DNA from: Myxococcales bacterium
GTDB lineage: Bacteria; Myxococcota_A; UBA9160; UBA4427
NCBI GenBank assembly: GCA_022563535.1
Contig: JADFNE010000021.1
Span: 1 to 64,000 of the forward strand
Direction of reading: 5' to 3'
DNA length: 64,000 nt
Under the pieces are notes generated by a model that had not been told where the DNA came from, ran no database searches, and saw nothing but the letters and a program-made list of their open reading frames with translations. The position numbers and the translations under genes were made by a program. Shown piece by piece: positions 1-9,623 of this stretch; the stretch's first letter is position 1, and every line of letters starts with the position of its first letter.

Positions 1-371
1 GGGGCATGAAGTCGATTGCTGCTCGGTTTGCATTGGCGGTGAATCGTGTCTTCAAGCGCACAGGTAAGGTGATTGCAGGCCGCTATCACGTTCAGCTTCT
101 CACGTCGCCCCAACAGGTGCGCAACGCGCTTCGTTACGTGCTTCTCAATATTCGAAAGCACTTCAAACAGCGGAACGGCCATCCGCCGCCGGTGAAGATT
201 GACGAAGCCTCTTCGGGCAGCCAGTTTGACGGTTGGCGCGCAAGCTCTGAGAGCTTGCGCGTGAAGGCATCCACCCAGGAAGATGTAGGAGTCGCCAAGG
301 CGGTGGGCTGGCTCCTCAGCAAAGGCTGGCGCAGACGCGGCCTAATCAACCTCTCGGCAATACCTGGCTAA
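1..371 (+). CDS. REP-associated tyrosine transposase (RAYT), C-terminal part, cut by window edge
   Basis: This is the C-terminal portion of a Y1/IS200-like RAYT transposase, a family that acts on dispersed palindromic REP units. The frame is open to the window edge and the first in-window ATG (position 6) is internal, so the true start lies outside. Visible family signatures are the GKVIAGRYH block, the RNALRYVLLN helix, an FDGW motif and a terminal GWRRRGLI run just before the stop. The HUH catalytic motif would lie upstream and cannot be checked. A perfect 11-bp inverted repeat with a 3-nt loop (237-247/251-261) lies inside the coding sequence. The last 71 bp (307-377) recur at 38845-38915 with two mismatches, so the element has been copied in this genome. 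Confidence 0.8.
   Translation, partial: GMKSIAARFALAVNRVFKRTGKVIAGRYHVQLLTSPQQVRNALRYVLLNIRKHFKQRNGHPPPVKIDEASSGSQFDGWRASSESLRVKASTQEDVGVAKAVGWLLSKGWRRRGLINLSAIPG
237..261. repeat. 11-bp perfect inverted repeat inside the RAYT gene
   Basis: Arms 237-247 (cgcgcaagctc) and 251-261 (gagcttgcgcg) are exact reverse complements separated by tga. The repeat lies in frame in the transposase coding sequence. RAYT proteins recognise short hairpins, so it could be a REP-like hairpin or a transcript stem-loop, but no second copy was noticed in the window. Confidence 0.6.
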
Positions 372-530
372 AAACTCTCCCCCACCCAGCGCTCTCGCCG
401 ACGCCCAACCCGTCCCGCCTACCAAACCGCCCTTTTCCCTAACCGCCCAACGGGCAACCAAGCCAGGAAGAAGGATGCCCCCGAGGCCTATCCCCAAAGC
501 CTCGCAACCGCAAAGTCCCGCACCCCCCGC

Positions 531-1391
531 CTACCGCCCAACCCCAGCATCCAGCACCGTCAACAATTGATCTGCACTTCCAAGTCGTATCCCCGCCCGC
601 CGTCCTTCCACCAGTAGGCTCGGCTCGCTCGATACCAGGCTTTGGTTGCTCTTCGCTGCTCCCCGTTCCCGAACCTCCACATAGCTCGAATGCGCGAATG
701 CCTCGAACATCGCGGCCTCGCTTTCCGGTACCGCGACCGATACCGCGCCGCGTGGTGCCGCCAGATGGCCTGTGGGTGCGCCCGAGAAGGCGACCGAGAT
801 GTTTCCAGAATCGGAGATGGCGTTGACCCGAGCTGCGGCGCGTCGCACCCGAATTGCACCTTGGGAGTTTCGAACGCGGATTGTTCCGGAGACGTCGTCG
901 ATGGTGATTTCGCCGCGGTGTCCGATCAGTCGCGTCGAGCCCTCGATGTGGTTGGCGAGGATCTGGCCGCGGTCAGTTTCAATCGTCAAGTTTCCCCGGG
1001 TGTTGGCAACGCGCACGTCGCCGCGCCCCGTGTGGAGGTCGAGGGAGTAGTGCTCGGGAACCCAGGCGATTACTTCGATGCTCGGGGTCTGGAGCAAACC
1101 CGAGCGCCAGCCGCGTTGGGCGCCGCGCAAAATGATGCGTTCGGATTGAGAATCGAGCTCGAACCGGACCGCCCTGGCGTTGATGCCCCACGCATGAGCG
1201 TCAAGACGCACGGCGTCGAGTCGGTGGGTGCGAACGGTGATGTCCCCCGCTTCGAGATCGATTTCGAGATGTCCGCCGTAAACCGTGGGCAGATGCTCTT
1301 CGAAGTCCTGTCGACAGCCCGGGCCAAGCGTCCCCAACAGTGCGCAGGCGATCAGTGCGGCGATTCTCGATTGCGGTTTTCCAATACTCAT
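531..1391 (-). CDS. DUF4097-like beta-helical envelope protein, probable lipoprotein
   Basis: About 286 aa when started at ATG 1391, which follows a GGGA purine run. The longer frame to 1469 would put unlikely residues before the signal sequence. Residues 10-25 are hydrophobic and end in GPGC (Cys26). This resembles a lipobox, but the -3 residue is Gly, so lipidation is only likely. The mature part is a string of short repeats of the type GDITVRT, GDVRVAN, GEITIDD, GTIRVRN, GAIRVRR and GNISVAF. These are the hallmark of DUF4097 right-handed beta-helix proteins of unknown function. The gene lies downstream of the sugar transferase on the same strand with a 158-bp gap, so it may be transcribed separately. 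The role is presumably in the envelope; none can be assigned. Confidence 0.7.
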   Translation of the reverse strand: MSIGKPQSRIAALIACALLGTLGPGCRQDFEEHLPTVYGGHLEIDLEAGDITVRTHRLDAVRLDAHAWGINARAVRFELDSQSERIILRGAQRGWRSGLLQTPSIEVIAWVPEHYSLDLHTGRGDVRVANTRGNLTIETDRGQILANHIEGSTRLIGHRGEITIDDVSGTIRVRNSQGAIRVRRAAARVNAISDSGNISVAFSGAPTGHLAAPRGAVSVAVPESEAAMFEAFAHSSYVEVRERGAAKSNQSLVSSEPSLLVEGRRAGIRLGSADQLLTVLDAGVGR

Positions 1392-1549
1392 AATTTGTTT
1401 CCCGGTCATTCCGATTCTCAATCGGTTGATTCCGGGTTGGGGCCGACCGCATGGGAGCGCAATTCTCACCGCTTAGGGGTCTTAGAGCCGGTGATGGATG
1501 AAAGTGACCAGAAGAGCGCCGGGAAAAAACTGGAGGCCGACTGCTGGCG

Positions 1550-2959
1550 CTAGCTCGCGCCGTTACCGGACGCGATGGCGGGCAAGGTACGGAGCATGAT
1601 GCTCAGGTCGTTGGTCAGCGACCAAGTATCGATGTACTCGAGGTCGAGTCGCACCCAGCCATCAAATCCGATCGCGTTTCGCCCCGAGACCTGCCACAGG
1701 CAGGTGATGCCCGGACGCATCGAAAGGCGTCGTCGCTCGAAGGTCTCGTACTCCGCGACCTCGACCGGGACAGGGGGTCGAGGCCCGACCAGGCTCATGT
1801 CTCCGATCAATACGTTGAAAAACTGTGGCGCTTCGTCGAGAGAGTATCGCCTCAGAATGCGCCCGATCTTGGTGATGCGCGGATCCCGGGAAATCTTGAA
1901 CACCGGTCCGTCCATTTCGTTCAACTCGCTGAGTGCATGGCGATTCGCTTCGGCGTCGACACTCATCGTCCGCAATTTGTACATTACGAAGTGTCGACCG
2001 TTGAGCCCGCAGCGGACCTGACGAAAGAATACGGGGCCCGGGCCCGTCAATTTGATCAACGCTGCCGCGATGGCGATTGCCGGTCCCGAGATCAACAAGC
2101 CCAGCGCCGCGCCGACAACGTCGATTCCCCGTTTGATCGCTAGTTTGATCACATTGTGGTGCACCGGTGCAAAGCTCAGGGCCGTAAGACTGCCGAACTG
2201 CGCCGCCCGGGGCGGAGGCAGGTAGTCGCCGAAGAGGTCTGATAGCAGGGTGATGGGTACCCCCGCGGCCGCGCACGAATCCACCACTTCGATGATGCTG
2301 GCGAGCATGGACCTCGGGCAGGCGATGATCACCTCATCGATCACCTGATCGGCAATCAGGCCCTTCATGTCGGTGATCTTGAAAATCAGATTCGGCGCAA
2401 CGCATGAACCGTCGGGCGGTGTGTCGTTGTCCACGAAGCCGATGATGTGCAGACCCCAATCCGGATTCTGCTCGATCACGCTCTGGACGTAGGCGGCCCG
2501 GGGACCCGTTCCTACGATGACCACGTTGCGATCGTAGCGATTCGATTCTCGAATCCAGCGCGAGATGCGGAATACGATCGCGCGAACAATGCACAGCGCG
2601 GCGAGCTGAAGCGCAGTGCAGACGATGGGAAATACTAAAGAGATAGGTGGCGCAAAAATGACGACCATCGCCAACTGAGCAATGCCGACGCCCGCACTCA
2701 GGGTGAGGACCCGGTGCTGAATATCCCGGAGCCCGGAGCTGCGCTGATTTGCGTAGAGATCGAGGAGTTGAAAGGCTACCGGCCAGATGAGTGTGCAGCC
2801 GAATCCAAAGGCGATCAGCCGAAAGCTCGCACTGCCGTCCATCAATTCTTTATCGAGCATCCCCGGAAGCAAAATTGTCGCGAGGAGAACCCCAGCGCAG
2901 ACAAACAGGTCTGCGAGTTGGTAAAGCGGATCGAAATGTGAGGAATCGTCTCTCAGCAA
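1550..2959 (-). CDS. Polyprenyl-phosphate sugar-1-phosphate transferase (WbaP/WcaJ type)
   Basis: 469 aa. This family moves a hexose-1-phosphate from a nucleotide sugar to undecaprenyl phosphate, the first membrane step of exopolysaccharide, capsule or O-antigen assembly. Hydrophobic membrane segments occupy roughly residues 12-130. A nucleotide-binding-like domain follows (VVIVGTGPRA at 146-155). The C-terminal bacterial sugar transferase domain starts near 275 and carries KLRTM at 328-332 and the RRYSLDEAPQFFNVL block with DMSLVGPRP at 387-395, then RPGITCLWQ. The start is a TTG: an in-frame stop lies just upstream and the next Met falls within the first membrane region. The sugar cannot be predicted. 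No polymerase or flippase gene is adjacent, so partners lie elsewhere. Confidence 0.88.
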   Translation of the reverse strand: MLRDDSSHFDPLYQLADLFVCAGVLLATILLPGMLDKELMDGSASFRLIAFGFGCTLIWPVAFQLLDLYANQRSSGLRDIQHRVLTLSAGVGIAQLAMVVIFAPPISLVFPIVCTALQLAALCIVRAIVFRISRWIRESNRYDRNVVIVGTGPRAAYVQSVIEQNPDWGLHIIGFVDNDTPPDGSCVAPNLIFKITDMKGLIADQVIDEVIIACPRSMLASIIEVVDSCAAAGVPITLLSDLFGDYLPPPRAAQFGSLTALSFAPVHHNVIKLAIKRGIDVVGAALGLLISGPAIAIAAALIKLTGPGPVFFRQVRCGLNGRHFVMYKLRTMSVDAEANRHALSELNEMDGPVFKISRDPRITKIGRILRRYSLDEAPQFFNVLIGDMSLVGPRPPVPVEVAEYETFERRRLSMRPGITCLWQVSGRNAIGFDGWVRLDLEYIDTWSLTNDLSIMLRTLPAIASGNGAS

Positions 2960-3234
2960 GTTTGGGTTCGCTCGGAGGTCAGTTTTGCGGGACTTCTACC
3001 GCTGCTTCATCGACCGACACACACGTTCTCGTGAGTTTTCTCCCTGCAAACATCTTCGATCCGTGCGGATTTGAACCGAAAATTTCGCGGTCACCACGCG
3101 ACTGGACGTGCTCCGTTGAGTCCTCAAATTTCCCCTTAGCGTGGAATCGGTTAGTCTTCTCGCCCCCTGAGCTCAACTCAGTGGACTTCCTGAAGGTCCT
3201 TCGGGCAAACGCTCTGTTTCCGCTGGGAGAGCTT
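2960..3234. promoter_or_regulatory. Divergent intergenic region between sugar transferase and fabV
   Basis: 275 bp between two divergent starts, so it should contain both promoters. A short interrupted inverted repeat (TTGAG-TC-CTCAA, 3116-3127) and the octamer TGAGCTCA (3168-3175) are present. No convincing -35/-10 pair was seen on either strand. Confidence 0.3.
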
Positions 3235-4494
3235 ATGACGGTTCTGACACTCAATACTCCCCGCGCCCGGGGACTCATGGTCTTGACCGCCCATCCCGAG
3301 GGTTGCCGGGTTCTCGCCGGTCGTCAGATAGCGCGCGCCCGGGCTGCATTCCCCAAGCCATTGGCAGCGGCCGAAGGCAAGACGGCGCTGATCCTGGGTA
3401 GCACCACTTTCGGTTATGGAAGTTCAACGGCCATCGCTCTCAAACAGGCGGGCTTTGCGAAGATCATCGGCCTGGGTTTCGAAACCCCACCCGCCTTCCG
3501 CAAGGACAAGGTCGCGATCGCTTCGGCGGGCTGGTACCTCACCTCGGCGTTGCACGGCGCTTATCCCGAGCAGCGAACCTACTTCGCCGACGGCTTCAGC
3601 GACCAGACCCGAGACCGGGTGATCGACGATCTGCGGGCGCGAGGCGAACGAATCGACCTGCTCCTGTACAGCGTTGCAGCGCCGCGCCGCAGTCACCTGG
3701 GGGAGACCTGGGGATCGGCGCTCAAGGTCATCGGCGAGCCGTACGACGTGCTGGGCCTCGACTACAAAAGTGGCGAGCACAAGGCGATGCAACTCGAACC
3801 CGCCAGTGAAATCGAAATTGAACACACCCGGCGCGTGATGGGCGGCGACGACCTGAACCTATGGACCAATGCCCTGCTCTACGCAGACCTCGCCAATCCG
3901 GGTTTCAAGGTTGCTGCGCTGAGCTATATCGGTCCCGACTTCGAACCCTTGCGCCGCATCTACTGGGACGGTGCACTGGGTGCGGCCAAGCAACACATCG
4001 ACTCGACGACCCGCTGCCTCAATGATCGGATCGCGGCACGTCTCGGCGGTGTTGCGTTTACCAGCATGAACCCCGCGGTCGTGACAGGAGCTTCGGTCTC
4101 AATTCCGGCCATGCTCAAGTACATCGTCGACTACCTCGGTGTGGTCGACAGCGGCACAGGCACCTATGACGATCCCCTGGAAGTAGGGCTCAACTTTGCG
4201 CGAGCACTCTACGGGGACGGAGAGCCCTGGCGTGAGAAGTTGGACGCCGAGGGTCGGCTGCGTCTCGACGACAACGAACTCGATCCAGAGCTTCAAGGAA
4301 AACTTCGCGATCTCTGGGAGTCGGGCAAGGAGGGCGAAGTTCCGGCGCTTACGGCGCGGGGTCTGGAACTGTTCAAGCAGGAGTTCATGCGACTCTATGG
4401 TTGGGAAGTAGAAGGAGTCGATTACGACGCCCCGGCAGATTTTGCTCCGGTTCTCGGCGAAGAGGAAGGTGTCATCCACCTGATCGACGAGTAG
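3235..4494 (+). CDS. fabV: FabV-type trans-2-enoyl-ACP/CoA reductase (NADH)
   Basis: 419 aa from ATG 3235, preceded by GGGAG six bases upstream; the open frame extends further back but is not coding-like. FabV reduces the 2,3 double bond of enoyl thioesters in the last step of fatty acid elongation and is the triclosan-tolerant alternative to FabI. The family Tyr-x8-Lys active-site pair is present as Y243 and K252 in YWDGALGAAK. The nucleotide-binding loop is GSTTFGYG (55-62) and AGWY follows at 98-101. YSVAAPRR at 145-152 and VMGGDD at 201-206 also match the family. Length is normal. The glycine loop is more divergent than in typical FabV. The 3' end overlaps the convergent glycosylase gene by 23 bp. 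Confidence 0.9.
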   Translation: MTVLTLNTPRARGLMVLTAHPEGCRVLAGRQIARARAAFPKPLAAAEGKTALILGSTTFGYGSSTAIALKQAGFAKIIGLGFETPPAFRKDKVAIASAGWYLTSALHGAYPEQRTYFADGFSDQTRDRVIDDLRARGERIDLLLYSVAAPRRSHLGETWGSALKVIGEPYDVLGLDYKSGEHKAMQLEPASEIEIEHTRRVMGGDDLNLWTNALLYADLANPGFKVAALSYIGPDFEPLRRIYWDGALGAAKQHIDSTTRCLNDRIAARLGGVAFTSMNPAVVTGASVSIPAMLKYIVDYLGVVDSGTGTYDDPLEVGLNFARALYGDGEPWREKLDAEGRLRLDDNELDPELQGKLRDLWESGKEGEVPALTARGLELFKQEFMRLYGWEVEGVDYDAPADFAPVLGEEEGVIHLIDE

Positions 4495-5140
4495 GGATCG
4501 GCTTGCTCAGGTATTGACTGGCGTCTGCACAGAAGCGGTAGGGCCGGTTTATGGCTTTGGAGATGCCGATTCGGGGGCAAGTGGCGAGAGTCAGTACTTC
4601 GAGTTGTTTTGGCGGGTGGCGCAGCGCGATGGGTTGGCCTCGGGCGATCGATTGCCCATCGTGCTCCGGCAGGATCTCGAATGCCTGCGTGAGGCGACCG
4701 GGGCCGGCAGCGATCAGCCTGAGGGAAGAGTCTGCCTTCAGCGATCGATTTCGTCGCATCTGCTCGATGCCCACCAACGGCTGGATCGCGCGAAGCAGGA
4801 CAGCGGCCGCCGTTCCTTTTGGTTCGCAGACCAAATTCGCACAGGCGTGGATTCCGTAGGAGCGATAGACGTAGAGATGGCCTGGGGGGCCGAACATGTT
4901 CCGGTTTCGGGCTGTTTCGCCGCGATGGGCATGTGAGGCGGGGTCCTGACCCCTGCCCAGGTAGGCCTCGACCTCGACGATTTGTCCGGCGAGAAGCCGG
5001 CCGTCCGTTGTGCGTCTTACGAGAATCAACCCGACCATTGCGGCCGCGACCTCGAGACACGAGCGCTCGAAGAAGTCTCGCCCGATGTACGAACCGAATT
5101 TCACCGGTTCCAGCGTACAACGGACTGATAAATCCTTCAT
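4472..5140 (-). CDS. DNA-3-methyladenine glycosylase (AAG/MPG family)
   Basis: 222 aa. Base-excision repair enzyme that removes alkylated purines such as 3-methyladenine. Family blocks are visible in order: an N-terminal FFERSCLEVAA segment, IVEVEAYLG (with the catalytic Glu and nearby Tyr of the family), DPASHA, the block ending MFGPPGHLYVYRSYG, and GPGRLTQAF near the C-terminus. Length fits the monofunctional family of about 200 aa. The gene is convergent with fabV and divergent from sucA, so it is probably transcribed alone. No strong ribosome site precedes the ATG at 5140, so the exact start is less certain than the identity. Confidence 0.9.
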   Translation of the reverse strand: MKDLSVRCTLEPVKFGSYIGRDFFERSCLEVAAAMVGLILVRRTTDGRLLAGQIVEVEAYLGRGQDPASHAHRGETARNRNMFGPPGHLYVYRSYGIHACANLVCEPKGTAAAVLLRAIQPLVGIEQMRRNRSLKADSSLRLIAAGPGRLTQAFEILPEHDGQSIARGQPIALRHPPKQLEVLTLATCPRIGISKAINRPYRFCADASQYLSKPIPTRRSGG

Positions 5141-5244
5141 GAAACTTGAGGTTGCGTACGTCTTCGCCGATATGTAGGAGGATGCCCCCCGGCCGAGTCG
5201 ACCCCGGGGCGAGCAGAAATTCGGGAGTAGCTGGCCGCAATACG

Positions 5245-8200
5245 ATGGCAGATTCGATTGGCGACATGACTCAAGATAGCAACGAAGACCCCACCCAGAT
5301 CCCCAATAAAGACACGGGCTCAGGCAAGGCGAAACAACCCACGCGGACCGGCGAGGGCGGCAGCTCCGAGAGTTTCGAAGAACCCATGGCTCCGCAATCG
5401 CCCTTCGCGTGTTTCGGAATCAACGCCGGCGTGGTGGAAGAAATTCACGAGACATTCCAGGTCGACCCGGGCGCGGTTGATGAAAGCTGGTCCGAAGAAT
5501 TCGACGACGGGCATTTGGACAACGGATCGAGACCGGCGACCACTCGGGTGACCAAGGTCAACGGTTCGGCGACACATCACGCGGTCGCGACATCGCCCCC
5601 GGGCCTGTCCGCACCGCAGCCCCAACAAGAATCTCAACCCCAGCCCAATCCAAACTGGCCCGTCCGCCCAAACCGGCGAAGCGACCACCTCGAATCCCAT
5701 TTGCTCGCGGCGGACAAGAATGCCCGGGTGCTGCGGTTGATTCACTCGTATCGCGCTCGCGGTCATCGCATCGCCAACAGTGATCCGCTGAGCAGCCAGA
5801 CCAAGTACTTCCCCGAACTCGATCCAGCTCATTACGGGCTTGGCAATCATGATCTCGACTATCCGTTCAGCACCGGGGATCTGCCCGGGGGTTCGGTTCA
5901 GACGTTGCGCGACATTCTGCAACGCTTGAAGTCCACCTACTGCAACAGCATCGGCGTCGAGTACACCCACGTTCAGGACCCGGGTCGCAAGCTCTGGCTT
6001 CAGCAACAAATGGAGCGCGACGAGAACCGCTTCCGCTGCGAGCCCGACCAGCTGCGGCGAATTTACGAGAAGTTGTGCAGAGCGGAGATCTTCGAACATT
6101 TTCTCCACAAAAAATTTCTGGGACAGAAACGTTTCTCGTTGGAAGGCGGCGAGGTCGTGATCCCCTTGCTCGATTACATCATCGAGCAAGCTCCCCGCTA
6201 CGGGATCGTCGAGTTCGTTCTGGGCATGAGTCACCGCGGGCGCCTGAACGTGCTCGCGAACGTCTTGCAGAAGCCCCTCGATCTCCTCTTCTCTGAGTTT
6301 CAGGACAGTCCGCTGCTCGATCTGCCCTTCGGTTCGGGGGACGTGAAGTACCACAAGGGCTATTCGAAAGATCGCCGAGTCGAAACGGGCGAACGCATTC
6401 ACCTCACCCTGACCTCCAATCCCTCGCACCTCGAAGCGGTGAATCCGGTCGTCGAGGGACGCACCAAGGCCAAGCAGGTCCGCATGGGAGACTTGGAGGG
6501 CAAAAAGATCGTGCCCATCATTCTGCACGGCGATGCCGCGTTTGCGGGCCAGGGAATTGTCGCGGAGACCTTGAACCTCGCGCAGCTCAAGGGCTATTCA
6601 ACCGGCGGAACCCTTCACATCATCATCAACAACCAGATCGGCTTTACCACGACCCCCGCCGAGGCGCGCTCTACGCTCTACTGTACAGACGTTGCGAAGA
6701 TGATTCAGATCCCGATCTTCCACGTGAACGGAGACGATCCAGAGGCGGTTCTCCGCTGCGCCGAATTGGCCATGCAGTACCGAGCCCGTTTCGGGGACGA
6801 CGTCGTGATCGACGTCATTGGCTATCGCCGCCACGGACACAACGAGGGCGACGAACCGGCCTTCACCCAACCACAACTCTACGCAAAGATTCGCAGTCGC
6901 CGCTCGGTGCGCCAACTGTTTGGAGAGGCACTCGCCGAGCGCGAAGAACTTGCTGCCTCAGAAGCGGAACAGATCGGGATCGCCGTGAGAGCAGACCTGG
7001 ATGCCGCGCTCCTGAACGCAAACGTCGGCTCGGTCGATCCCGCCGAGCCGAACGATCCCCAAGGTCCGTGGGTCGGTTTCGCACGCGTGGCTCCCGACGA
7101 CAATGTCGAAACGGCAGTTCCGATCGAGACCCTGGCCAGAATCGCCGAAGGTGTCGGCAGCGTACCCGACTACTTCAGGCCCCACGCCAAGCTGCGAAAC
7201 CTGTTGGACAGTCGGCGCCAATCCGTCGCCGATCGCGCGCCCATCGATTGGGGGATGGGCGAAGCACTCGCCTTCGGGAGCCTCTTGCTCGAAGGAGACC
7301 GGGTGCGGCTCTCGGGGCAAGACACATCGCGAGGCACCTTCAGTCATCGACATGCTGTGCTGGTCGACCAGGACAGCGGCGAGGAGTACACCCCGCTCGA
7401 TCATATTGCAGAGCGGCAGGGGCGCATCGATATCTATGACAGCCTGCTCTCGGAGGCAGCGGTACTGGGCTTCGAGTACGGCTACAGCCTGGCCGACCCC
7501 GGAACCCTCACCTTGTGGGAAGCCCAGTTCGGCGACTTCGCAAACGGCGCCCAGGTGATCATCGATCAGTTCATCTGCTCGGCCCACGTGAAATGGGGAC
7601 GCATGAGCGGACTCGTCATGCTCTTGCCCCACGGCTACGAAGGCCAGGGACCCGAACACTCGAGTGCGCGGATCGAGCGCTACCTGCAGACCTGCGCCGA
7701 GGATGCGATTCAGGTCGTCAACTGTACGAACCCCGCCCAGTACTTCCACGTGTTGCGACGGCAAATGCGAAGGACCTATCGCGCGCCATTGGTCATCTTG
7801 ACGCCCAAGAGCCTGCTGCGGCTCCCCGCCGCGACTTCCAGCATTGACGACTTCAGCAACGGCCGCTTCCAACACGTGATCGACGATGAACGAGCGGTAC
7901 ACGACGCGCAGGCTGTGCGCCGGGTGCTTCTGTGCAGCGGCAAGGTCTACTACGACCTAGTCGCAGAGCGAGAGAAGCGCTCAGCCAATGGACCCGGCAG
8001 TGTTGCGATCCTGCGGCTCGAACAACTCTACCCATGGCCCAGCATCCGGCTGAACGACTTGATCGCACAGTATCCGCGCACCGAGCGCGTAGTCTGGGTT
8101 CAAGAAGAACCCGCAAACATGGGTGCCTGGACATTTGTGCGCGAGCGAATTCAAGACCTGCTCTCTCCGTCCGCCAAACTCGCGTATGCGGGGCGTGTGC

Positions 8201-8289
8201 CGTCGGCGAGTACAGCCGTGGGATCGACTCGGCTCCATGGCCTGCAACAGGCTGCGTTGGTTCAGGCGGCCTTCGATGGGCTCGACTAG
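5245..8289 (+). CDS. sucA: 2-oxoglutarate dehydrogenase E1 component
   Basis: About 1014 aa if started at ATG 5245; ATG 5266 and ATG 5182 are alternatives, and the first 150 residues are low-complexity and poorly diagnostic. The thiamine diphosphate-dependent E1 decarboxylates 2-oxoglutarate and passes the succinyl group to the E2 lipoyl domain in the TCA cycle. Family motifs include the acidic N-terminal ESWSEEF segment typical of E2 binding, GMSHRGRLNVLAN, HGDAAFAGQG, GDDPEAV, YRRHGHNEGDEP and the C-terminal EEPANMGAW. No sucB or lpd follows: the next gene is convergent and overlaps by 4 bp. E2 and E3 must be encoded elsewhere. Confidence 0.95.
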   Translation: MADSIGDMTQDSNEDPTQIPNKDTGSGKAKQPTRTGEGGSSESFEEPMAPQSPFACFGINAGVVEEIHETFQVDPGAVDESWSEEFDDGHLDNGSRPATTRVTKVNGSATHHAVATSPPGLSAPQPQQESQPQPNPNWPVRPNRRSDHLESHLLAADKNARVLRLIHSYRARGHRIANSDPLSSQTKYFPELDPAHYGLGNHDLDYPFSTGDLPGGSVQTLRDILQRLKSTYCNSIGVEYTHVQDPGRKLWLQQQMERDENRFRCEPDQLRRIYEKLCRAEIFEHFLHKKFLGQKRFSLEGGEVVIPLLDYIIEQAPRYGIVEFVLGMSHRGRLNVLANVLQKPLDLLFSEFQDSPLLDLPFGSGDVKYHKGYSKDRRVETGERIHLTLTSNPSHLEAVNPVVEGRTKAKQVRMGDLEGKKIVPIILHGDAAFAGQGIVAETLNLAQLKGYSTGGTLHIIINNQIGFTTTPAEARSTLYCTDVAKMIQIPIFHVNGDDPEAVLRCAELAMQYRARFGDDVVIDVIGYRRHGHNEGDEPAFTQPQLYAKIRSRRSVRQLFGEALAEREELAASEAEQIGIAVRADLDAALLNANVGSVDPAEPNDPQGPWVGFARVAPDDNVETAVPIETLARIAEGVGSVPDYFRPHAKLRNLLDSRRQSVADRAPIDWGMGEALAFGSLLLEGDRVRLSGQDTSRGTFSHRHAVLVDQDSGEEYTPLDHIAERQGRIDIYDSLLSEAAVLGFEYGYSLADPGTLTLWEAQFGDFANGAQVIIDQFICSAHVKWGRMSGLVMLLPHGYEGQGPEHSSARIERYLQTCAEDAIQVVNCTNPAQYFHVLRRQMRRTYRAPLVILTPKSLLRLPAATSSIDDFSNGRFQHVIDDERAVHDAQAVRRVLLCSGKVYYDLVAEREKRSANGPGSVAILRLEQLYPWPSIRLNDLIAQYPRTERVVWVQEEPANMGAWTFVRERIQDLLSPSAKLAYAGRVPSASTAVGSTRLHGLQQAALVQAAFDGLD

Positions 8290-9623
8290 CGCTTACGGGC
8301 CCAGCCGCCTTCCCATAGAGACAAAATGATGTCTCGAGTGCGCCGCCCCCAGACCGGATGCGGCTCACCGGTTCGTTCTTCCGCGAGTTCTTCGGCGGCC
8401 TTGACGCTCGAAGTGCCTGCCTCCGCCGCGCGTTGCAAGATTCGTTGGGTCACGTTGTAGATCGAGTTCTCCCAACCCCCCTTGCCCTCGAGGTGACGCA
8501 ATATGAACGGATCTTCGATCAGGTTGCCGGCTTGCTCGTTGCTGCAGGCCACGATGCCCATCCGATTGGCCACATAGTCGGGCACGTAGGTGATTCCGCG
8601 TTCGTAGAGGTGGCGGCCGTCGCGGTGTTCTTCGACCAGACAGTTGTTTGCCGCGCCGCAGACGATCGGGGCGTTGATCACCTCGATCGTTTTCGTATCC
8701 AGCACACCACCCAGCGCGTTCGGGCAGAGGATGTCCGATGCCTCGGCGAGAATGCTGTTGTCACTGTAGCCGTCGCAGCCGACCTGCCGGACGTCGAGAA
8801 AGTGTGAAGGGAAGCGAGATGCCAACTGGGTGCAGCGTTCTTCATTGAGTTCCGAAACCACAACCCGGGCTGCGCCCAACTCGAACAGATTCTCGATCAT
8901 GTGAGTGCCGACATTGCCAGCCCCCTGCATGGCGATTTGTTTCCCTTCGAGTCCGCCCAGGCCGCGGAAGTCGAGAGCCGCCTCCATGGCGCGGATCACG
9001 CCCTTTGCGGTCATCGCGGAGGGATTGCCCGAGCCGCCGAGGCGTTCGGGTATGCAGGTCGCGAATCGCGTGTAGCGAAAGATCACCTCCATGTCGTGGG
9101 ATGTGGTGCCGGCATCTTCGGCGGTGACGTACACCCCCCGGAGTGAAGTGATGAATTCGCCGAACTCGCGAAATATGCACTCGCGCAGGGCGGGATCGCG
9201 CGGTTGGTTTCCAGCGGCATCACCTGGCGCCGCGATGATCGCCTTGCCCCCCGCCCACCAGAGGTCGGCCAACGCGCACTTGCGACCCATCCCCACTGCG
9301 AGACGCAGGCCGTCGCGCAGGAAGTGTTCGAGGGTGTCGTACGGCCAGTGGCGGACACCGCCCTGGGCCTGACCCCGGTATGTCTTGTGGATGAAGACAC
9401 CAAATAACGCATGGCTTTCGGGCCCGACGCCTAGAAACACCGCTTCGTGATCTTGATAGTCTCGTCGATCGCCGGCGAAGAACTCGGCGAGGGCATCAAA
9501 CTCGGGCGTCGACGCGCGAGGGCCTTCGTCGCCACTGCCTCCGAGTATCATCACACGAGAATGCGCACCTGCGAGCAGTTGCTCGGCAAATTCCTCGGGA
9601 CGCAACTTGAGCAGTCCTGACAT
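8286..9623 (-). CDS. Leu/Val/Phe-type amino acid dehydrogenase (Glu/Leu/Phe/Val DH family)
   Basis: 445 aa from ATG 9623, preceded by GGGAG nine bases upstream. Enzymes of this family oxidatively deaminate an amino acid to a 2-oxo acid using NAD. The catalytic Lys sits in WWAGGKAIIA, where most leucine dehydrogenases have GGGK, and the catalytic Asp sits in YVTAEDAGT. The Rossmann loop is GAGNVGTHM. CPNALGGV and GAANN match the leucine dehydrogenase subgroup. The protein is longer than the usual 360 aa, with extra N- and C-terminal segments, so the substrate is uncertain. It may feed branched 2-oxo acids or 2-oxoglutarate into central metabolism. Confidence 0.85.
   Translation of the reverse strand: MSGLLKLRPEEFAEQLLAGAHSRVMILGGSGDEGPRASTPEFDALAEFFAGDRRDYQDHEAVFLGVGPESHALFGVFIHKTYRGQAQGGVRHWPYDTLEHFLRDGLRLAVGMGRKCALADLWWAGGKAIIAAPGDAAGNQPRDPALRECIFREFGEFITSLRGVYVTAEDAGTTSHDMEVIFRYTRFATCIPERLGGSGNPSAMTAKGVIRAMEAALDFRGLGGLEGKQIAMQGAGNVGTHMIENLFELGAARVVVSELNEERCTQLASRFPSHFLDVRQVGCDGYSDNSILAEASDILCPNALGGVLDTKTIEVINAPIVCGAANNCLVEEHRDGRHLYERGITYVPDYVANRMGIVACSNEQAGNLIEDPFILRHLEGKGGWENSIYNVTQRILQRAAEAGTSSVKAAEELAEERTGEPHPVWGRRTRDIILSLWEGGWARKR

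Noticed and set aside
642-1553. Long rightward open frame across the DUF4097 gene
   Set aside because: Antisense shadow of a well-supported gene; translation shows no motif.
3061-3100. tRNA-like TTCAAAT loop on the minus strand
   Set aside because: Only three T-stem pairs form and no acceptor or anticodon arm is found around it.
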